From the NCBI RefSeq assembly GCF_000426665.1, contig NZ_AUFU01000001.1, forward strand, positions 532,605-596,604: a DNA stretch of 64,000 nucleotides. The letters run 5' to 3'. The stretch's first letter is position 1; each line of letters begins with the position of its first letter. This document shows, one piece after another, positions 16,429-30,010 of this stretch. The DNA is from Centipeda artemidis DSM 19719 (GTDB lineage Bacteria > Bacillota > Negativicutes > Selenomonadales > Selenomonadaceae). Both the position numbers and the translations under genes were made by a program. The notes below the pieces were generated by a model, which worked only from the letters and a program-made list of their open reading frames with translations, had not been told where the DNA came from and ran no database searches.

Positions 16429-16457
16429 GTGACAAGGATTTCAAAGTCTGCTATAAT
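16429..16457 (+). promoter_or_regulatory. Promoter of the SstT-type symporter gene
   Basis: GTGACA (16429-16434), a 17-base spacer and an extended TGCTATAAT (-10 at 16452-16457). Its position excludes any symporter start before about 16464. Confidence 0.65.
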
Positions 16458-16494
16458 GAGGAATATTTTTCTCAATCATAAAGGGGGAGTTTCT

Positions 16495-17742
16495 TTGTTT
16501 AGGAACATCAGCCGCAAGTACCGCGAGACGGCACTCATCAAGCTGATCGCTATCGGTCTCATCATCGGCATTCTCATCGCGCTCTACGCGCCCGCGATGA
16601 TTCCCGCCGTCTCCGTGCTCGGCGACATCTTCGTCCGCGCGCTCAAGGGCGTCGCGCCGATCCTCGTCTTTGTCCTCGTCATGAACGCCATGGCGCAGCG
16701 CACGGTCGGCGCGGGCGCCGCGCTCAAACCGATCGTACGGCTCTACCTCATCGCGACATTCCTCGCGTCCGTAGTCGCCGTCGCGTTCTCCTTCCTCTTC
16801 CCGACGCAGCTGCATCTCGTCGTCGCCGACACTGCAGTCGCACCGCCGAGCGGCATCGTCGAGGTCGTGCACAACCTCATCCTCAATGTCGTGGACAATC
16901 CTCTGCACGCGATTGCAAATGCCAACTACATCGGCATCCTCGCGTGGAGCATTCTCGCAGGTCTGGCACTGCAAAAAGCGAATCCGACCACAAAGAACAC
17001 TGTGCACGATTTCGCCGTCGTCATGACGCAGATCGTCCTGTGGGTCATACGGTTCGCCCCCTTCGGCATCATGGGTCTCGTTGCGGATGCAGTTGGAACG
17101 AGCGGCGTGGACGCCCTCATCAGCTATCTGCAGCTTCTCGCCGTCCTGCTCGGCGCGTTTTTCTCCGTCGCGCTCATCATGAACCCGATCATCGTCTGGC
17201 TGCATATCCGCCGCAACCCGTTCCCGCTCGTCCTCACGACGCTGCGCGAGAGCGGCATCTACGCATTCTTCACGCGCAGCTCGGCGGCAAATATCCCCGT
17301 CAACATGGAGCTATGCAAACGCCTTGGCCTCAACGAAGAAATCTACTCCATCTCCATCCCGCTCGGCGCGACCATCAACATGAGCGGCGCGGCGATCACG
17401 ATCGCGATCCTCTCGCTCGCCGCGGCCTATACGCTCGGCATCCATGTGGATCTGCCGACCGCGCTCCTCCTCTGCCTCATCGCCACCGTCGGCGCGTGCG
17501 GCGCATCGGGCGTTGCGGGCGGCTCGCTCCTCCTCATCCCCGTCGCCTGCTCCTCGTTCGGCATCAGCAACGACATCGCCATGCAGGTCGTCGGCGTCGG
17601 CTTCATCATCGGCGTCCTTCAGGATTCGTGCGAAACCGCGCTCAACAGCTCCACCGACGTCCTCTTCACCGCAACGGCGGAATTTGCCGACCGCGCTAAG
17701 GCGGGCACACTGACGGCGGAGGATATGACGCCAAAAAACTAA
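16495..17742 (+). CDS. sstT: Serine/threonine:Na+ symporter (SstT-type)
   Basis: A dicarboxylate/amino acid:cation symporter family protein of 415 residues, with 8-9 hydrophobic segments. It has the serine-rich loop [21 protein letters not shown], the binding helix [19 protein letters not shown] and the C-terminal stretch [12 protein letters not shown] typical of SstT, which imports serine and threonine with sodium. The start is TTG at 16495 ([15 protein letters not shown]), 5 bases after AAGGGGGAG. Upstream in-frame ATG/GTG candidates lie within or before the promoter. It is monocistronic, closed by a terminator. Confidence 0.9.
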   Translation: MFRNISRKYRETALIKLIAIGLIIGILIALYAPAMIPAVSVLGDIFVRALKGVAPILVFVLVMNAMAQRTVGAGAALKPIVRLYLIATFLASVVAVAFSFLFPTQLHLVVADTAVAPPSGIVEVVHNLILNVVDNPLHAIANANYIGILAWSILAGLALQKANPTTKNTVHDFAVVMTQIVLWVIRFAPFGIMGLVADAVGTSGVDALISYLQLLAVLLGAFFSVALIMNPIIVWLHIRRNPFPLVLTTLRESGIYAFFTRSSAANIPVNMELCKRLGLNEEIYSISIPLGATINMSGAAITIAILSLAAAYTLGIHVDLPTALLLCLIATVGACGASGVAGGSLLLIPVACSSFGISNDIAMQVVGVGFIIGVLQDSCETALNSSTDVLFTATAEFADRAKAGTLTAEDMTPKN

Positions 17743-17753
17743 ATCATATGGTA

Positions 17754-17794
17754 TAATAAGGGGGATACGGGCAGCACCGTATCCCCCCTTATTA
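17754..17794. terminator. Terminator after sstT
   Basis: TAATAAGGGGGATACGG pairs with CCGTATCCCCCCTTATTA around a GCAGCA loop. The stem is very strong; the trailing plus-strand bases are only moderately T-rich (CTTTCT). Confidence 0.7.
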
Positions 17795-17824
17795 CTTTCT
17801 CCCCTGTATAGAAAGGTGATTGCC

Positions 17825-19408
17825 GTGAACAATCTACAGCTCATCCGTGTCGGTATCCTCAGCGCTTTATTGAGCTGCACCTGCATGGGAAATACGTCGG
17901 CGGCTCCGATGAGCGGCACCGCAGGGACAGGCGCCGCAGCGGCCGCCGAGCCGAGCGTGACGTCACTTATCTTTGACCGCACAAATTATACAGACGAAGT
18001 ACTGTCGCTCAACGGCACGTCCGTTGCATTCCGTGCGTACCGCAACATTCCCTATGTGTCGAGCCCCAAAGATGCCGCACATCAAAGTATGAACATCTTT
18101 ATCCCTGCCGCGTATCTGACAGGCGGCACGGTAAACGGCTATACGGCAGCGACCGCTCCTATCTTCATGCCGAACGGAGTCGGCGGCTATATGCCCGGAG
18201 AGATCGAAGAGCCTCAGGAAAAATCACGTATGTCGGGCGCCCCAAACGCAGCGCTTACCGCACTCTCCCGCGGACTGGTTGTCGCCGCTCCGGCGATACG
18301 GGGGCGTACGAACACCGACGCACAGGGGGTGTATGTCGGCAAAGCGCCCGCGCTCATCGTGGACTATAAAGCCGCTGTCCGCTATCTGCGCTACAACGCC
18401 GCACGTCTGCCCGCGGGAAATACGGAGCGGATCATTTCAAACGGAACAAGCGCAGGCGGCGCCTTGTCGGCGCTTCTTGGCGCAACCGGCAACAGCCCGG
18501 ACTATACGGCAGCTCTTGCCGAGATCGGTGCAGCGGGTGCGCGCGACGATATTTTTGCCGCCAGCTGCTACTGCCCTATTACCAATCTCGAGCATGCCGA
18601 CATGGCATACGAATGGATCTTTTCGGGCATCAACGATTATCATCAGGGAGCTCCCGCCCCTGCTCTGCACACGGAAAATCAAGAGGGCGCCACGGTAACG
18701 AACCGCCCTGCAAATGCCCCCACGGAAACCTCATCTGCAGTCCCGATGACCGCAGAGCAAATCACAGCCTCTGCACGCTTAAAAAAGGACTTCCCCCGCT
18801 ACCTCAACAGTCTCAGACTGAAAGACGCTGCGGGCAGCGTGCTGCAGCTCCGCTCCGGCGGCACGGGCACCTTTGCGGAATACATCAAAGGGCTCTACCG
18901 CACTTCTGCACAGTATGCAGTTGACAATAACGCAGCCCTGGACGACGCCGATTGGTTTACCGTACAAAACGGCCGCGTTACAGACGTCGATCTTGCCGCA
19001 TATGCGCGCTGGGCGACACGTCTGAAAGCGACCCCCGCCTTTGATAAATTCGATCTTAGTTCCGGCGAAAATGATGAGTTCGGCACGGAGACAAACGTTC
19101 CCCGCCACTTCACCAAGTTTTCCCGGAAATATGATACGACGCACGGCGCACTCGCTCCCGCTGCGAACATCCGTATGTTGAACCCGCTGAACTATATCGG
19201 CACAAACGGCGTACGAACCGCACCACACTTCCGCATTCGGCACGGTGCCAAAGATCGTGATACAGCGCTCCCCATACCTGCTGTTCTCGCCCTGCGCCTT
19301 ATGAACGCAGGAATTGATGTGGACTTTGCCGTTCCATGGGGGTACGGCCATGCCGGCGATTACGATCTGGACGAATTGTTTGCATGGATCGACCGTATTT
19401 GTAAATAA
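17825..19408 (+). CDS. Secreted tannase-like esterase (subtype B)
   Basis: A 527-residue alpha/beta hydrolase with an export signal (hydrophobic stretch LQLIRVGILSALLSCTC). The nucleophile elbow SNGTSAGGALSALLG carries the catalytic Ser, and RIRHGAKDRDTAL and PWGYGHAGDYDLDELFAW carry the likely Asp and His. This matches bacterial subtype B tannases, which release gallic acid from galloyl esters, and related feruloyl-type esterases; the true substrate is unknown. The GTG at 17825 is preferred over a GTG 9 bases upstream that overlaps the AAAGG ribosome site. LLSC resembles a weak lipobox, so lipoprotein anchoring is possible. It stands alone between terminators. Confidence 0.8.
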   Translation: MNNLQLIRVGILSALLSCTCMGNTSAAPMSGTAGTGAAAAAEPSVTSLIFDRTNYTDEVLSLNGTSVAFRAYRNIPYVSSPKDAAHQSMNIFIPAAYLTGGTVNGYTAATAPIFMPNGVGGYMPGEIEEPQEKSRMSGAPNAALTALSRGLVVAAPAIRGRTNTDAQGVYVGKAPALIVDYKAAVRYLRYNAARLPAGNTERIISNGTSAGGALSALLGATGNSPDYTAALAEIGAAGARDDIFAASCYCPITNLEHADMAYEWIFSGINDYHQGAPAPALHTENQEGATVTNRPANAPTETSSAVPMTAEQITASARLKKDFPRYLNSLRLKDAAGSVLQLRSGGTGTFAEYIKGLYRTSAQYAVDNNAALDDADWFTVQNGRVTDVDLAAYARWATRLKATPAFDKFDLSSGENDEFGTETNVPRHFTKFSRKYDTTHGALAPAANIRMLNPLNYIGTNGVRTAPHFRIRHGAKDRDTALPIPAVLALRLMNAGIDVDFAVPWGYGHAGDYDLDELFAWIDRICK

Positions 19409-19420
19409 AAATTGGCATAG

Positions 19421-19461
19421 AAAAATCCCGGCATACGACGGCAGCGTATACCGGGATTTTT
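19421..19461. terminator. Bidirectional terminator after the esterase gene
   Basis: AAAAATCCCGGCATACG pairs with CGTATACCGGGATTTTT, with T runs on both strands. It stops the esterase transcript and any minus-strand transcript coming from bioY. Confidence 0.9.
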
Positions 19462-19511
19462 GATGCCGTATCGGCAGTCCGGTCTTCCGGGCAGCAACTG
19501 AGTTTTTTGCA

Positions 19512-19682
19512 GTGACACAGTTATGCGCCAAAATCCCGCGTCACACTACTGTAACCCAAGTGACGCGCAAGCTTGGATGCATAGCTAGGCATGAGGAGAA
19601 TCCAAGCGAAGGCGTAGTTAAGACCTACGTCGAGCGCAGGATTCGACGAATAACGACGCTAGGCGCCAAGATCGCGCGTCAC
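19512..19682 (-). repeat. Structured repeat element, copy 1
   Basis: A 171-bp element bounded by GTGAC and GTCAC. It shares most of its sequence with the element at 20357-20530. Two end segments (about 19523-19545 and 19660-19682) are direct repeats of GCGCCAAAATCCCGCGTCAC type. Both can pair with the central segment GTGACGCGCAAGCTTGGATG (from 19560), so two hairpins compete. A further stem GAATCC/GGATTC encloses a GCGTAG/CTACGT hairpin. It abuts and overlaps the bioY stop codon, placing it in the bioY 3' end on the minus strand. No reading frame is shared by the two copies. Confidence 0.8.
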
Positions 19683-20233
19683 AGATATTTAAGGCGGCGA
19701 TTCAGCGACACCCCCAACCCTGCCGCAGCCGCCGCCTTGATCATATCACCCGGCACATACTGGACAAGCGCACCGAACGCGGCGGCGATGCCGGCGAATT
19801 TGTCCCCGAAGAGAACGACGAGCCACAGCGTCGCAAAAATATAGGTCACGGGGACGCTGACGAGGACGGCGACGACTGCATAGCGCGCAAACGACGGGCG
19901 ATCCCCCTTGAGGAAGCTCATCAGTGTGTAAGCGATGAGGAACCCGAGGAAGAAACCGCCGCGCGGACTAAAAATAATTGCAAGCCCGCCGACGCCGCCC
20001 GCAAAGACCGGCAGTCCAACCGCACCGAGCAGCGTATAGCCGACGAGAACGACGGCAGTCTGCGCGGGTGTTAATACGAGAGCCGTAAGACACAGTGCAA
20101 AGGTCTGCATCGTGAGCGGCGCCATGAACGGTACGGGGATCGCGATGTAGGCGCTGACGCAGATGAGCGCGATGCACAGCGCCATCCGTGTGGTATTGCG
20201 AATCGAAAAGAATTTGTCGTCGTATTGTGACAT
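19679..20233 (-). CDS. bioY: Biotin transporter substrate-binding subunit BioY
   Basis: The membrane S-component of an ECF-type biotin importer, 184 residues with about six hydrophobic helices. BioY features include IPVPFMAPLTMQTFALCL, GLPVFAGGVGG and FSPRGGFFLGF. The energising EcfA/EcfT subunits are not in this window; BioY may share a global ECF module. A GGAAGTG ribosome site precedes the ATG. It lies between two copies of a structured repeat. The rpoBC terminator upstream suggests a separate transcript, although no convincing promoter was found. Confidence 0.95.
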   Translation of the reverse strand: MSQYDDKFFSIRNTTRMALCIALICVSAYIAIPVPFMAPLTMQTFALCLTALVLTPAQTAVVLVGYTLLGAVGLPVFAGGVGGLAIIFSPRGGFFLGFLIAYTLMSFLKGDRPSFARYAVVAVLVSVPVTYIFATLWLVVLFGDKFAGIAAAFGALVQYVPGDMIKAAAAAGLGVSLNRRLKYL

Positions 20234-20279
20234 AAAAATTACACTTCCTATCTATAAATTCTTTCGCTATTTTACACAC

Positions 20280-20329
20280 AAAAAAAGAGGACGTCAACCG
20301 GTTTTTATATCCGTGTTGACGGCCTCTTT
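20280..20329 (-). terminator. Terminator of the rpoB-rpoC operon
   Basis: On the minus strand AAAGAGGCCGTCAACACGG pairs with CCGGTTGACGTCCTCTTT across a short loop and is followed by seven T. It lies about 205 bases after the rpoC stop, beyond repeat copy 2. Confidence 0.85.
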
Positions 20330-20356
20330 GTATTCTGAACCCGTAGGTTTTTCACG

Positions 20357-20530
20357 GTGACACAGCTATGCGCCAAAATCCCGCGCACATCGCCGTAACT
20401 TCAATGACGCGGAAGTTTCGATGCATAGCTAGGAATTAAGACGAACGCAAGGAAGGCGTAGATGATGAAGCCTACGTCGACGAAGCGTTCGTCGAAAATG
20501 ACGACACTAGGCGCAAAAATCCCGCGTCAC
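20357..20530 (-). repeat. Structured repeat element, copy 2
   Basis: A 174-bp element starting 4 bases after the rpoC stop codon on the minus strand. It has the same plan as copy 1: GTGAC/GTCAC ends, two end direct repeats, a complementary centre (about 20405-20427) and an enclosed hairpin. The hairpin stem GACGAACGC/GCGTTCGTC is perfect, although its sequence differs from the matching stem in copy 1 (GAATCC/GGATTC). This compensatory change argues that pairing is conserved. Both copies have the same orientation. Confidence 0.8.
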
Positions 20531-20534
20531 CTTT

Positions 20535-24557
<4,023 letters not shown>

Positions 24558-24580
24558 CAGATGTCACTCCCTTCCTAAAA

Positions 24581-27500
24581 TCAGAACTCCGAATCGTCCT
24601 CATTCGGCACGTCGATATCGTCAAGCCCGCCGTGCAGGATCGTATCCATATCATCTGACAGTTCTTCGTCCGCGCCGCCGATATGCGCGATGATGTCCTC
24701 ATCGGGAATATCCTCGCCCTGCTCCGCATCATCCCCCTCGTCATATACGGGGGGCGGCGGCGGTGCGCCGTTTTCGTCAACGCCTTCCACATCGAGATCG
24801 AGAGAACGCGCCTTCTCGCCGATATCCTCGTCCTCTTCGTCGCGGATCGCGATTTCCTTCGCATCCTCGTTGAGCACCTTGATATCAAGTCCGATCGCCT
24901 GCAGCTCCTTGATGAGCACCTTAAAGGACTCGGGGACGCCCGGTTCGGGGATATTATCTCCCTTAACGATCGATTCGTATGCTTTCACGCGCCCGACCAC
25001 ATCGTCGGACTTCACCGTCAGGATCTCTTGGAGCGTGTATGCGGCGCCATATGCTTCGAGCGCCCAGACCTCCATCTCGCCGAACCGCTGTCCGCCGAAC
25101 TGTGCCTTTCCGCCCAGCGGCTGCTGCGTGACGAGGGAGTACGGTCCCGTGGAACGCGCATGAATCTTATCGTCGACCAGATGATGCAGTTTCAGCATGT
25201 AAACGCAGCCGACCGTAACGCGGTTCTCGAACGGCTCGCCCGTGCGCCCGTCATAGAGCACCGTCTTGCCGTCGGCAGGCAGTCCTGCCGCGCGGATCGT
25301 GCCGAACACATCGTCGTCGCCCGCGCCGTCAAAAACCGGCGTTGCGATATGAATGCCCGCCTCATCCGGTTTCGGCATTCCGTTCACGTCAAAATTGTAT
25401 CCAGCCGCGCGGAGGTCGCCCTCCACCGTTGGATCGCCATCCTTGATGCGCTGTCCGAGCACACGGCACGCCATGCCGAGATGCGTCTCGAGCACCTGCC
25501 CGATGTTCATGCGCGACGGCACGCCGAGCGGGTTCAGTACGATGTCGACGGGGGTACCGTCCGGCAGGAACGGCATATCCTCCTGGCGCATGATGCGCGA
25601 GACGACGCCCTTGTTCCCGTGACGCCCGGACATCTTGTCGCCGACCGAGATCTTGCGCTTCTGCGCGATGTAGACGCGCACGAGACGGTTGACGCCGGGC
25701 GGCAGTTCATCGTTGTTTTCACGCGTAAAGATCTTCACGTCGATGATCTTTCCGCCCTCGCCGTGCGGCACGCGCAGCGACGTATCGCGCACCTCGCGCG
25801 CCTTCTCGCCGAAGATTGCGCGCAGGAGGCGTTCCTCCGCCGTCAGCTCCGTCTCGCCTTTGGGCGTAACCTTGCCGACGAGGATGTCGCCGGGGCGCAC
25901 ATCGGCGCCGATGGAGACAATGCCCTCCTCGTCAAGATCCTTGAGTGCCTCCTCCGCAACATTCGGGATGTCGCGCGTGATCTCCTCGGGGCCGAGCTTC
26001 GTATCGCGCGCGTCGCACTCATACTCCTCAATGTGAATCGAGGTATAGAGGTCGCGCTTCACGAGGTTCTCGCTGAGGAGAATCGCGTCCTCGTAATTGT
26101 AGCCTTCCCATGGCATATACGCCACGATGATATTGTAGCCGAGCGCGAGCTCGCCGTTGTCCGTCGAAGGTCCGTCCGCGATGGGCTGACCTTCCACAAC
26201 GCGCTCCCCTTCATAGACGAGCGGACGCTGATTGATGCAGGTCGCTTGGTTCGACCGGACAAATTTTTGGAGTTTATAGTTATCGAACGTACCCTCATCC
26301 GTCTTGATGGTAACAGCATTCGCAGCGACATCCGTAACGACGCCGCCGCGGCGTGCAAGTACCATGACGCCTGAGTCACAGGCAGCCTTGTACTCCATGC
26401 CGGTGCCGACAAGCGGCGCCTGTGTCTTCAGGAGTGGTACGGCCTGGCGCTGCATATTCGCACCCATGAGCGCGCGGTTCGCATCGTCGTTCTCGAGGAA
26501 CGGGATCATCGCCGTCGCGATTGAAAAGACCTGACGCGGCGACACGTCCATATAGTCCACGCGGTCGCGGTGATGCAGCCCCGTTTCCTCATGGAACCGC
26601 GCCGTGACACGCTCATTTATAAAGTACTCGTTCTCATCGAGCGGCTCGTTCGCCTGCGCGATGATGAGCTCGTCCTCCTCGTCCGCCGTAAGGTAGCGCA
26701 CATCGTCCGTAACGCGGTGATGCTCCTTGTCCACGCGGCGGTACGGGGTCTCCATGAATCCGAACCGGTTGACGCGCGCATAATTCGCGAGTGAGCCGAT
26801 GAGTCCAATGTTCGGACCTTCCGGCGACTCGACCGGGCACATACGCCCATAATGCGAGTTATGGACGTCACGCACCTCGAATCCTGCGCGTTCACGCGAG
26901 AGGCCGCCCGGGCCGAGCGCCGAGAGACGGCGCTTATGCGTCAGCTCCGAGAGCGGATTGTGCTGATCCATGAACTGTGAGAGCTGCGAGGAGCCGAAGA
27001 ACTCCTTCACCGCCGCCACTACGGGGCGGATATTGATGAGCCCCTGCGGCGTGATACTGTCCGTCTCCTGGATCGTCATGCGCTCGCGCACGACACGCTC
27101 CATACGAGACAGACCGATGCGAAACTGGTTCTGCAGGAGTTCTCCGACCGCGCGCACGCGGCGATTGCCGAGGTGATCGATGTCATCCGTATTGCCGAAG
27201 CCGTCCATAAGACCGAGCAGATAGCTGATCGACGCCATGACATCCTCGCGTGTGATCGTACGGTACTGATAGTCGCGCGTCGGCGCGCAGAGCATCCGGT
27301 AGACCTCGCCGTCCGCCTTCTGTACGCTGAGCGCGACGAGCTCGCCATCGCCGAAGAGCATTTTCTCACGCTCTTCACTCACGGCGTCCACCATGTCCTG
27401 CGTAATCGCCTCGCCCTTGGGGAATACGACTTCGTCCGTTTCCTTATCGATGACCGGCTCGGCAAGTACCTTCCCGAGCAGACGGCGCCGCCAGCCGAGT

Positions 27501-28333
27501 TTTTTCGTTAGTTTATAGCGACCGACTGTCGCCAGATCATAACGACGCGGATCAAAGAACAGCACCTCCAGGAGCTGGCGCGCATTGTCCTCATTCGCCG
27601 GCTCGCCCGGGCGCAGGCGGCGGTAGATCTCAATGACCGCCTTGCCGCGCGTCTTGACCTCATCCGTATCGCGTTCAATCGTCGCGAGGATGCGCGGATC
27701 GTCGCCGAAGAGCGCACGAATATCGCTGTCCGTCTCGTAGCCGAGCGCACGGATAAGGTAGGTCACAGGCATTTTGCGCGTGCGGTCGATGCGCACGGAC
27801 ACGACATCGTTTGCGTCCGTTTCGAGCTCGATCCACGCGCCGCGGTTCGGAATGACCGTTGTGTTGTAGAGCTCCTTGCCCGTTGTGTCGATCTCCACGC
27901 CATAATACGCGCCGGGAGAGCGCACGAGCTGACTGACGATGACGCGCTCCGCACCGTTGATGATGAACGTCCCCGTGTCCGTCATGAGCGGGAAATCGCC
28001 CATAAACACTTCCTGCTCCTTGATCTCGCCCGTCTCGCGGTTGACGAGACGTACATTCACGCGAAGCGGCGCGGCGTAGGTCACGTCGCGTTCCTTGCAC
28101 TCGTCGAGATCGTATTTCGGTGCGCCGAGCGCAAACGATTCAAAGGAAAGGATGAGATTCCCCGAGAAATCCTGAATGGGGGAAATATCGCGGAAAATCT
28201 CTCCGAGTCCCACATCCAAGAACCACCGATAGCTCGTCCGCTGAATATCGAGCAGATGCGGCATCTCCATAACTTCCTTGATGCGCGCATAGCTATACCG
28301 GGTGCGACGACCGACCGACACAGGATTGAACAT
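24581..28333 (-). CDS. rpoB: RNA polymerase beta subunit
   Basis: A 1,250-residue RNA polymerase subunit. The rifampicin pocket is intact near residue 448 ([20 protein letters not shown], then [11 protein letters not shown]), with no resistance-type change visible. Other landmarks are [48 protein letters not shown] and the C-terminal [14 protein letters not shown]. The tail beyond about 1180 is acidic and low-complexity. The ATG at 28333 (MFNPVSVG) has AAAGGGTGA 8 bases upstream; an earlier in-frame GTG leaves no spacer. Unlike the textbook order, the gene upstream is not rplL, and rpoB has its own promoter and ~190-base leader. Confidence 0.99.
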   Translation of the reverse strand: MFNPVSVGRRTRYSYARIKEVMEMPHLLDIQRTSYRWFLDVGLGEIFRDISPIQDFSGNLILSFESFALGAPKYDLDECKERDVTYAAPLRVNVRLVNRETGEIKEQEVFMGDFPLMTDTGTFIINGAERVIVSQLVRSPGAYYGVEIDTTGKELYNTTVIPNRGAWIELETDANDVVSVRIDRTRKMPVTYLIRALGYETDSDIRALFGDDPRILATIERDTDEVKTRGKAVIEIYRRLRPGEPANEDNARQLLEVLFFDPRRYDLATVGRYKLTKKLGWRRRLLGKVLAEPVIDKETDEVVFPKGEAITQDMVDAVSEEREKMLFGDGELVALSVQKADGEVYRMLCAPTRDYQYRTITREDVMASISYLLGLMDGFGNTDDIDHLGNRRVRAVGELLQNQFRIGLSRMERVVRERMTIQETDSITPQGLINIRPVVAAVKEFFGSSQLSQFMDQHNPLSELTHKRRLSALGPGGLSRERAGFEVRDVHNSHYGRMCPVESPEGPNIGLIGSLANYARVNRFGFMETPYRRVDKEHHRVTDDVRYLTADEEDELIIAQANEPLDENEYFINERVTARFHEETGLHHRDRVDYMDVSPRQVFSIATAMIPFLENDDANRALMGANMQRQAVPLLKTQAPLVGTGMEYKAACDSGVMVLARRGGVVTDVAANAVTIKTDEGTFDNYKLQKFVRSNQATCINQRPLVYEGERVVEGQPIADGPSTDNGELALGYNIIVAYMPWEGYNYEDAILLSENLVKRDLYTSIHIEEYECDARDTKLGPEEITRDIPNVAEEALKDLDEEGIVSIGADVRPGDILVGKVTPKGETELTAEERLLRAIFGEKAREVRDTSLRVPHGEGGKIIDVKIFTRENNDELPPGVNRLVRVYIAQKRKISVGDKMSGRHGNKGVVSRIMRQEDMPFLPDGTPVDIVLNPLGVPSRMNIGQVLETHLGMACRVLGQRIKDGDPTVEGDLRAAGYNFDVNGMPKPDEAGIHIATPVFDGAGDDDVFGTIRAAGLPADGKTVLYDGRTGEPFENRVTVGCVYMLKLHHLVDDKIHARSTGPYSLVTQQPLGGKAQFGGQRFGEMEVWALEAYGAAYTLQEILTVKSDDVVGRVKAYESIVKGDNIPEPGVPESFKVLIKELQAIGLDIKVLNEDAKEIAIRDEEDEDIGEKARSLDLDVEGVDENGAPPPPPVYDEGDDAEQGEDIPDEDIIAHIGGADEELSDDMDTILHGGLDDIDVPNEDDSEF

Positions 28334-28391
28334 GAACGCTGTCACCCTTTCGCTGGATTATATTGATGAGAACGCGCGCCGCGGCTTATGC

Positions 28392-28433
28392 AAAAAGACA
28401 CAAAAAGAACAAGGCAACCGTTCGAATACCTTG
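28392..28433 (-). terminator. Possible attenuator hairpin in the rpoB leader
   Basis: On the minus strand CAAGGTA and TGCCTTG form a 7-bp stem with a 10-base loop, followed by the T-rich TTCTTTTTGTGTCTTTTTG. It sits between the rpoB promoter and start codon, so it could terminate part of the transcripts. A second small GCCCTTCGGGC hairpin lies just upstream. Function is inferred. Confidence 0.4.
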
Positions 28434-28527
28434 CTCCCGTGGAAATGCCCGAAGGGCAGTCCCCAAATCCTTTCTAAAAAGCCAAAAAAGGCGCACGAAC
28501 CCCATACTTACGTCAATAGGTCATCAT

Positions 28528-28556
28528 ATCTTACTACATACTAATTTTCATGTCAA
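28528..28556 (-). promoter_or_regulatory. Strong promoter of rpoB-rpoC
   Basis: Consensus TTGACA (28556-28551), a 17-base spacer and TAAGAT (28533-28528) on the minus strand. The start is predicted near 28521, giving a leader of about 190 bases. Confidence 0.85.
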
Positions 28557-28601
28557 GGGTTACGGCGAAGTTTTTTCGTTTTTCAAAATTGGATGTATAC
28601 T

Positions 28602-29624
28602 CTAGTGTCCACAGCATTTCTTGTACTTTTTCCCACTGCCGCAGGGACACGGCTCGTTGCGGCCGATCTTTTTGCTCTTAGCAGACGGTGATCTTCCTGC
28701 CAGGATTTCGTCAATCTGCTCCAAGAGGCTGTCCCGCATCCATTCGTTCGGGAACTCCTGCTCCATAATACTGCGGCGCAGGTCATAGATATCAAGTTCG
28801 CCGTTTTCGAGCATTGCCCGCATATTTTTCCCGATGCTGATCGTCGCGTTTTTATCGTATTCCGTCGGCTGCATCGCTCGGATCTCATTCGGTGTATAGC
28901 CGCAATTGCTAAAAAGCCGCGCATGATTGACATGATTTTGATAGAGTTCCGCGAATCTAGCGAAGTCGTCATCGTCACGCAGTATAAACCCATACAACGC
29001 AAAGTCATCCATCAGCGTATTCATGTCCACATCGATACGAATCGCAATAAATAGTGCCTTGACGGCGAGATCTACACCGATGATTTTCTTTTTTGGGACG
29101 TAATGTGCGCGTAAAAACCGGTCAAACGCGGTATATTCCGGCGTCACCTCAACATAGTACTCATCCACATAAGCAAGTAAGTCTTCTTTCGTAGACGGAA
29201 TATAATATGTCTTCCCATACTGAAATTCTTTGGTGTCGTAATAGGCGATTTTATCCGTCCGAACCGGCTCCATCAAATCGAGATTGACGATCTCGCGATC
29301 ATGCGGTGCACTCGGTCGACCGTCGGTATAAAGATTCTCTGCTCCAAGGACTCCATAATTGCCGTCCTCATGCCGGGCTATTTCGGCGAAGGAAAAGAAC
29401 TCCTCCTCGGAAAAGCTGCGCGGGCTGAAATGTTTTGCGATCTTATACGCCTCGGGCAGAGGGATAATGCCGTAGAGATTTGCCATCGCAGCGAAATATT
29501 TCCGCAAAAGGCGGGAGGTCGTATCCTTCAGTGGGATCTCCCGATACATTTGATTCAACGTGCGGCGATCATATATGTCCGGTATTTCCTCCACAGGTAT
29601 TTCATTGCTCTTTTTATCCGGCAT
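28602..29624 (-). CDS. SEC-C motif protein of unknown function
   Basis: 340 residues, acidic and probably cytoplasmic, with no signal peptide or membrane segment. The last 21 residues form a SEC-C zinc-binding motif ([20 protein letters not shown]), the same module that ends SecA and occurs in many stand-alone proteins. The rest (about 1-315) is not recognised; it contains charged helical stretches such as [20 protein letters not shown]. Many SEC-C proteins of this size are undefined. It sits between the rpoB promoter and the ABC-ATPase remnant and appears monocistronic. Confidence 0.8.
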   Translation of the reverse strand: MPDKKSNEIPVEEIPDIYDRRTLNQMYREIPLKDTTSRLLRKYFAAMANLYGIIPLPEAYKIAKHFSPRSFSEEEFFSFAEIARHEDGNYGVLGAENLYTDGRPSAPHDREIVNLDLMEPVRTDKIAYYDTKEFQYGKTYYIPSTKEDLLAYVDEYYVEVTPEYTAFDRFLRAHYVPKKKIIGVDLAVKALFIAIRIDVDMNTLMDDFALYGFILRDDDDFARFAELYQNHVNHARLFSNCGYTPNEIRAMQPTEYDKNATISIGKNMRAMLENGELDIYDLRRSIMEQEFPNEWMRDSLLEQIDEILAGRSPSAKSKKIGRNEPCPCGSGKKYKKCCGH

Positions 29625-29698
29625 TTGCTTCCTCCACGATCCATAACATGCTTTCGATACTGCTATTGTACACGATCTTCCATCAAATAGAAATACTT

Positions 29699-29911
29699 TT
29701 ATCGCGCCCCGATTTCTCCGCCGACGCAGACGCTGCGTGTGCCAATGCTGCCGATGTAGACGGGGAGTCCGTAGAGTGCCGTCATGCTTTCTTCGTCGAT
29801 GACATCTGCGGCAGCGCCGTGCTTCCAGAGCTTTTTATCCTTCATGACGAGTGTCTCGGCGCCGAGATAGAGTGCGTGATCGGGGAAGTGGGAGGTCATG
29901 AGGATGCCGAA
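29699..29911 (-). pseudogene. 3' remnant of an iron-complex ABC transporter ATPase gene
   Basis: About 70 codons read FFGILMTSHFPDHALYLGAE, then a segment with [14 protein letters not shown]. This resembles the stretch after the H-loop at the C-terminus of FecE/FepC-like ATPases. An in-frame TGA lies just upstream of it, and no Walker A, signature or Walker B sequence precedes it. The rest of the gene is therefore missing. The metN promoter lies immediately beyond the break. The family assignment rests on a short match. Confidence 0.55.
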
Positions 29912-29949
29912 AAAAGTCCCTCAAAGCCTCTCGCATTCGTCCGAAAACA

Positions 29950-29978
29950 TTGACAAAAGTTCTCGTCTGTGCTACGTT
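29950..29978 (+). promoter_or_regulatory. Promoter of metNIQ
   Basis: TTGACA (29950-29955), a 17-base spacer and TACGTT (29973-29978). The leader to the metN ATG is only about 25 bases, so there is no room for a SAM riboswitch or T-box. Confidence 0.65.
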
Positions 29979-30010
29979 TGTTTCTAACCTTGCCCAAAGG
30001 AGGGCTGTAT

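Noticed and set aside
16429..16494. Extended symporter start at 16429 or 16456
   Set aside because: Both lie inside the promoter; the TTG at 16495 has AAGGGGGAG before it and matches SstT N-termini.
24683..26374. 563-codon plus-strand open frame opposite rpoB
   Set aside because: Antisense shadow; rpoB is unmistakable on the other strand.
29969..30010. Extended metN start at 29969
   Set aside because: It lies within the promoter region, upstream of the expected transcript start near 29985. The ATG at 30011 has a perfect ribosome site and matches the family N-terminus.
29950..30010. SAM riboswitch or T-box before metNIQ
   Set aside because: The leader is only about 25 bases and shows no such structure.
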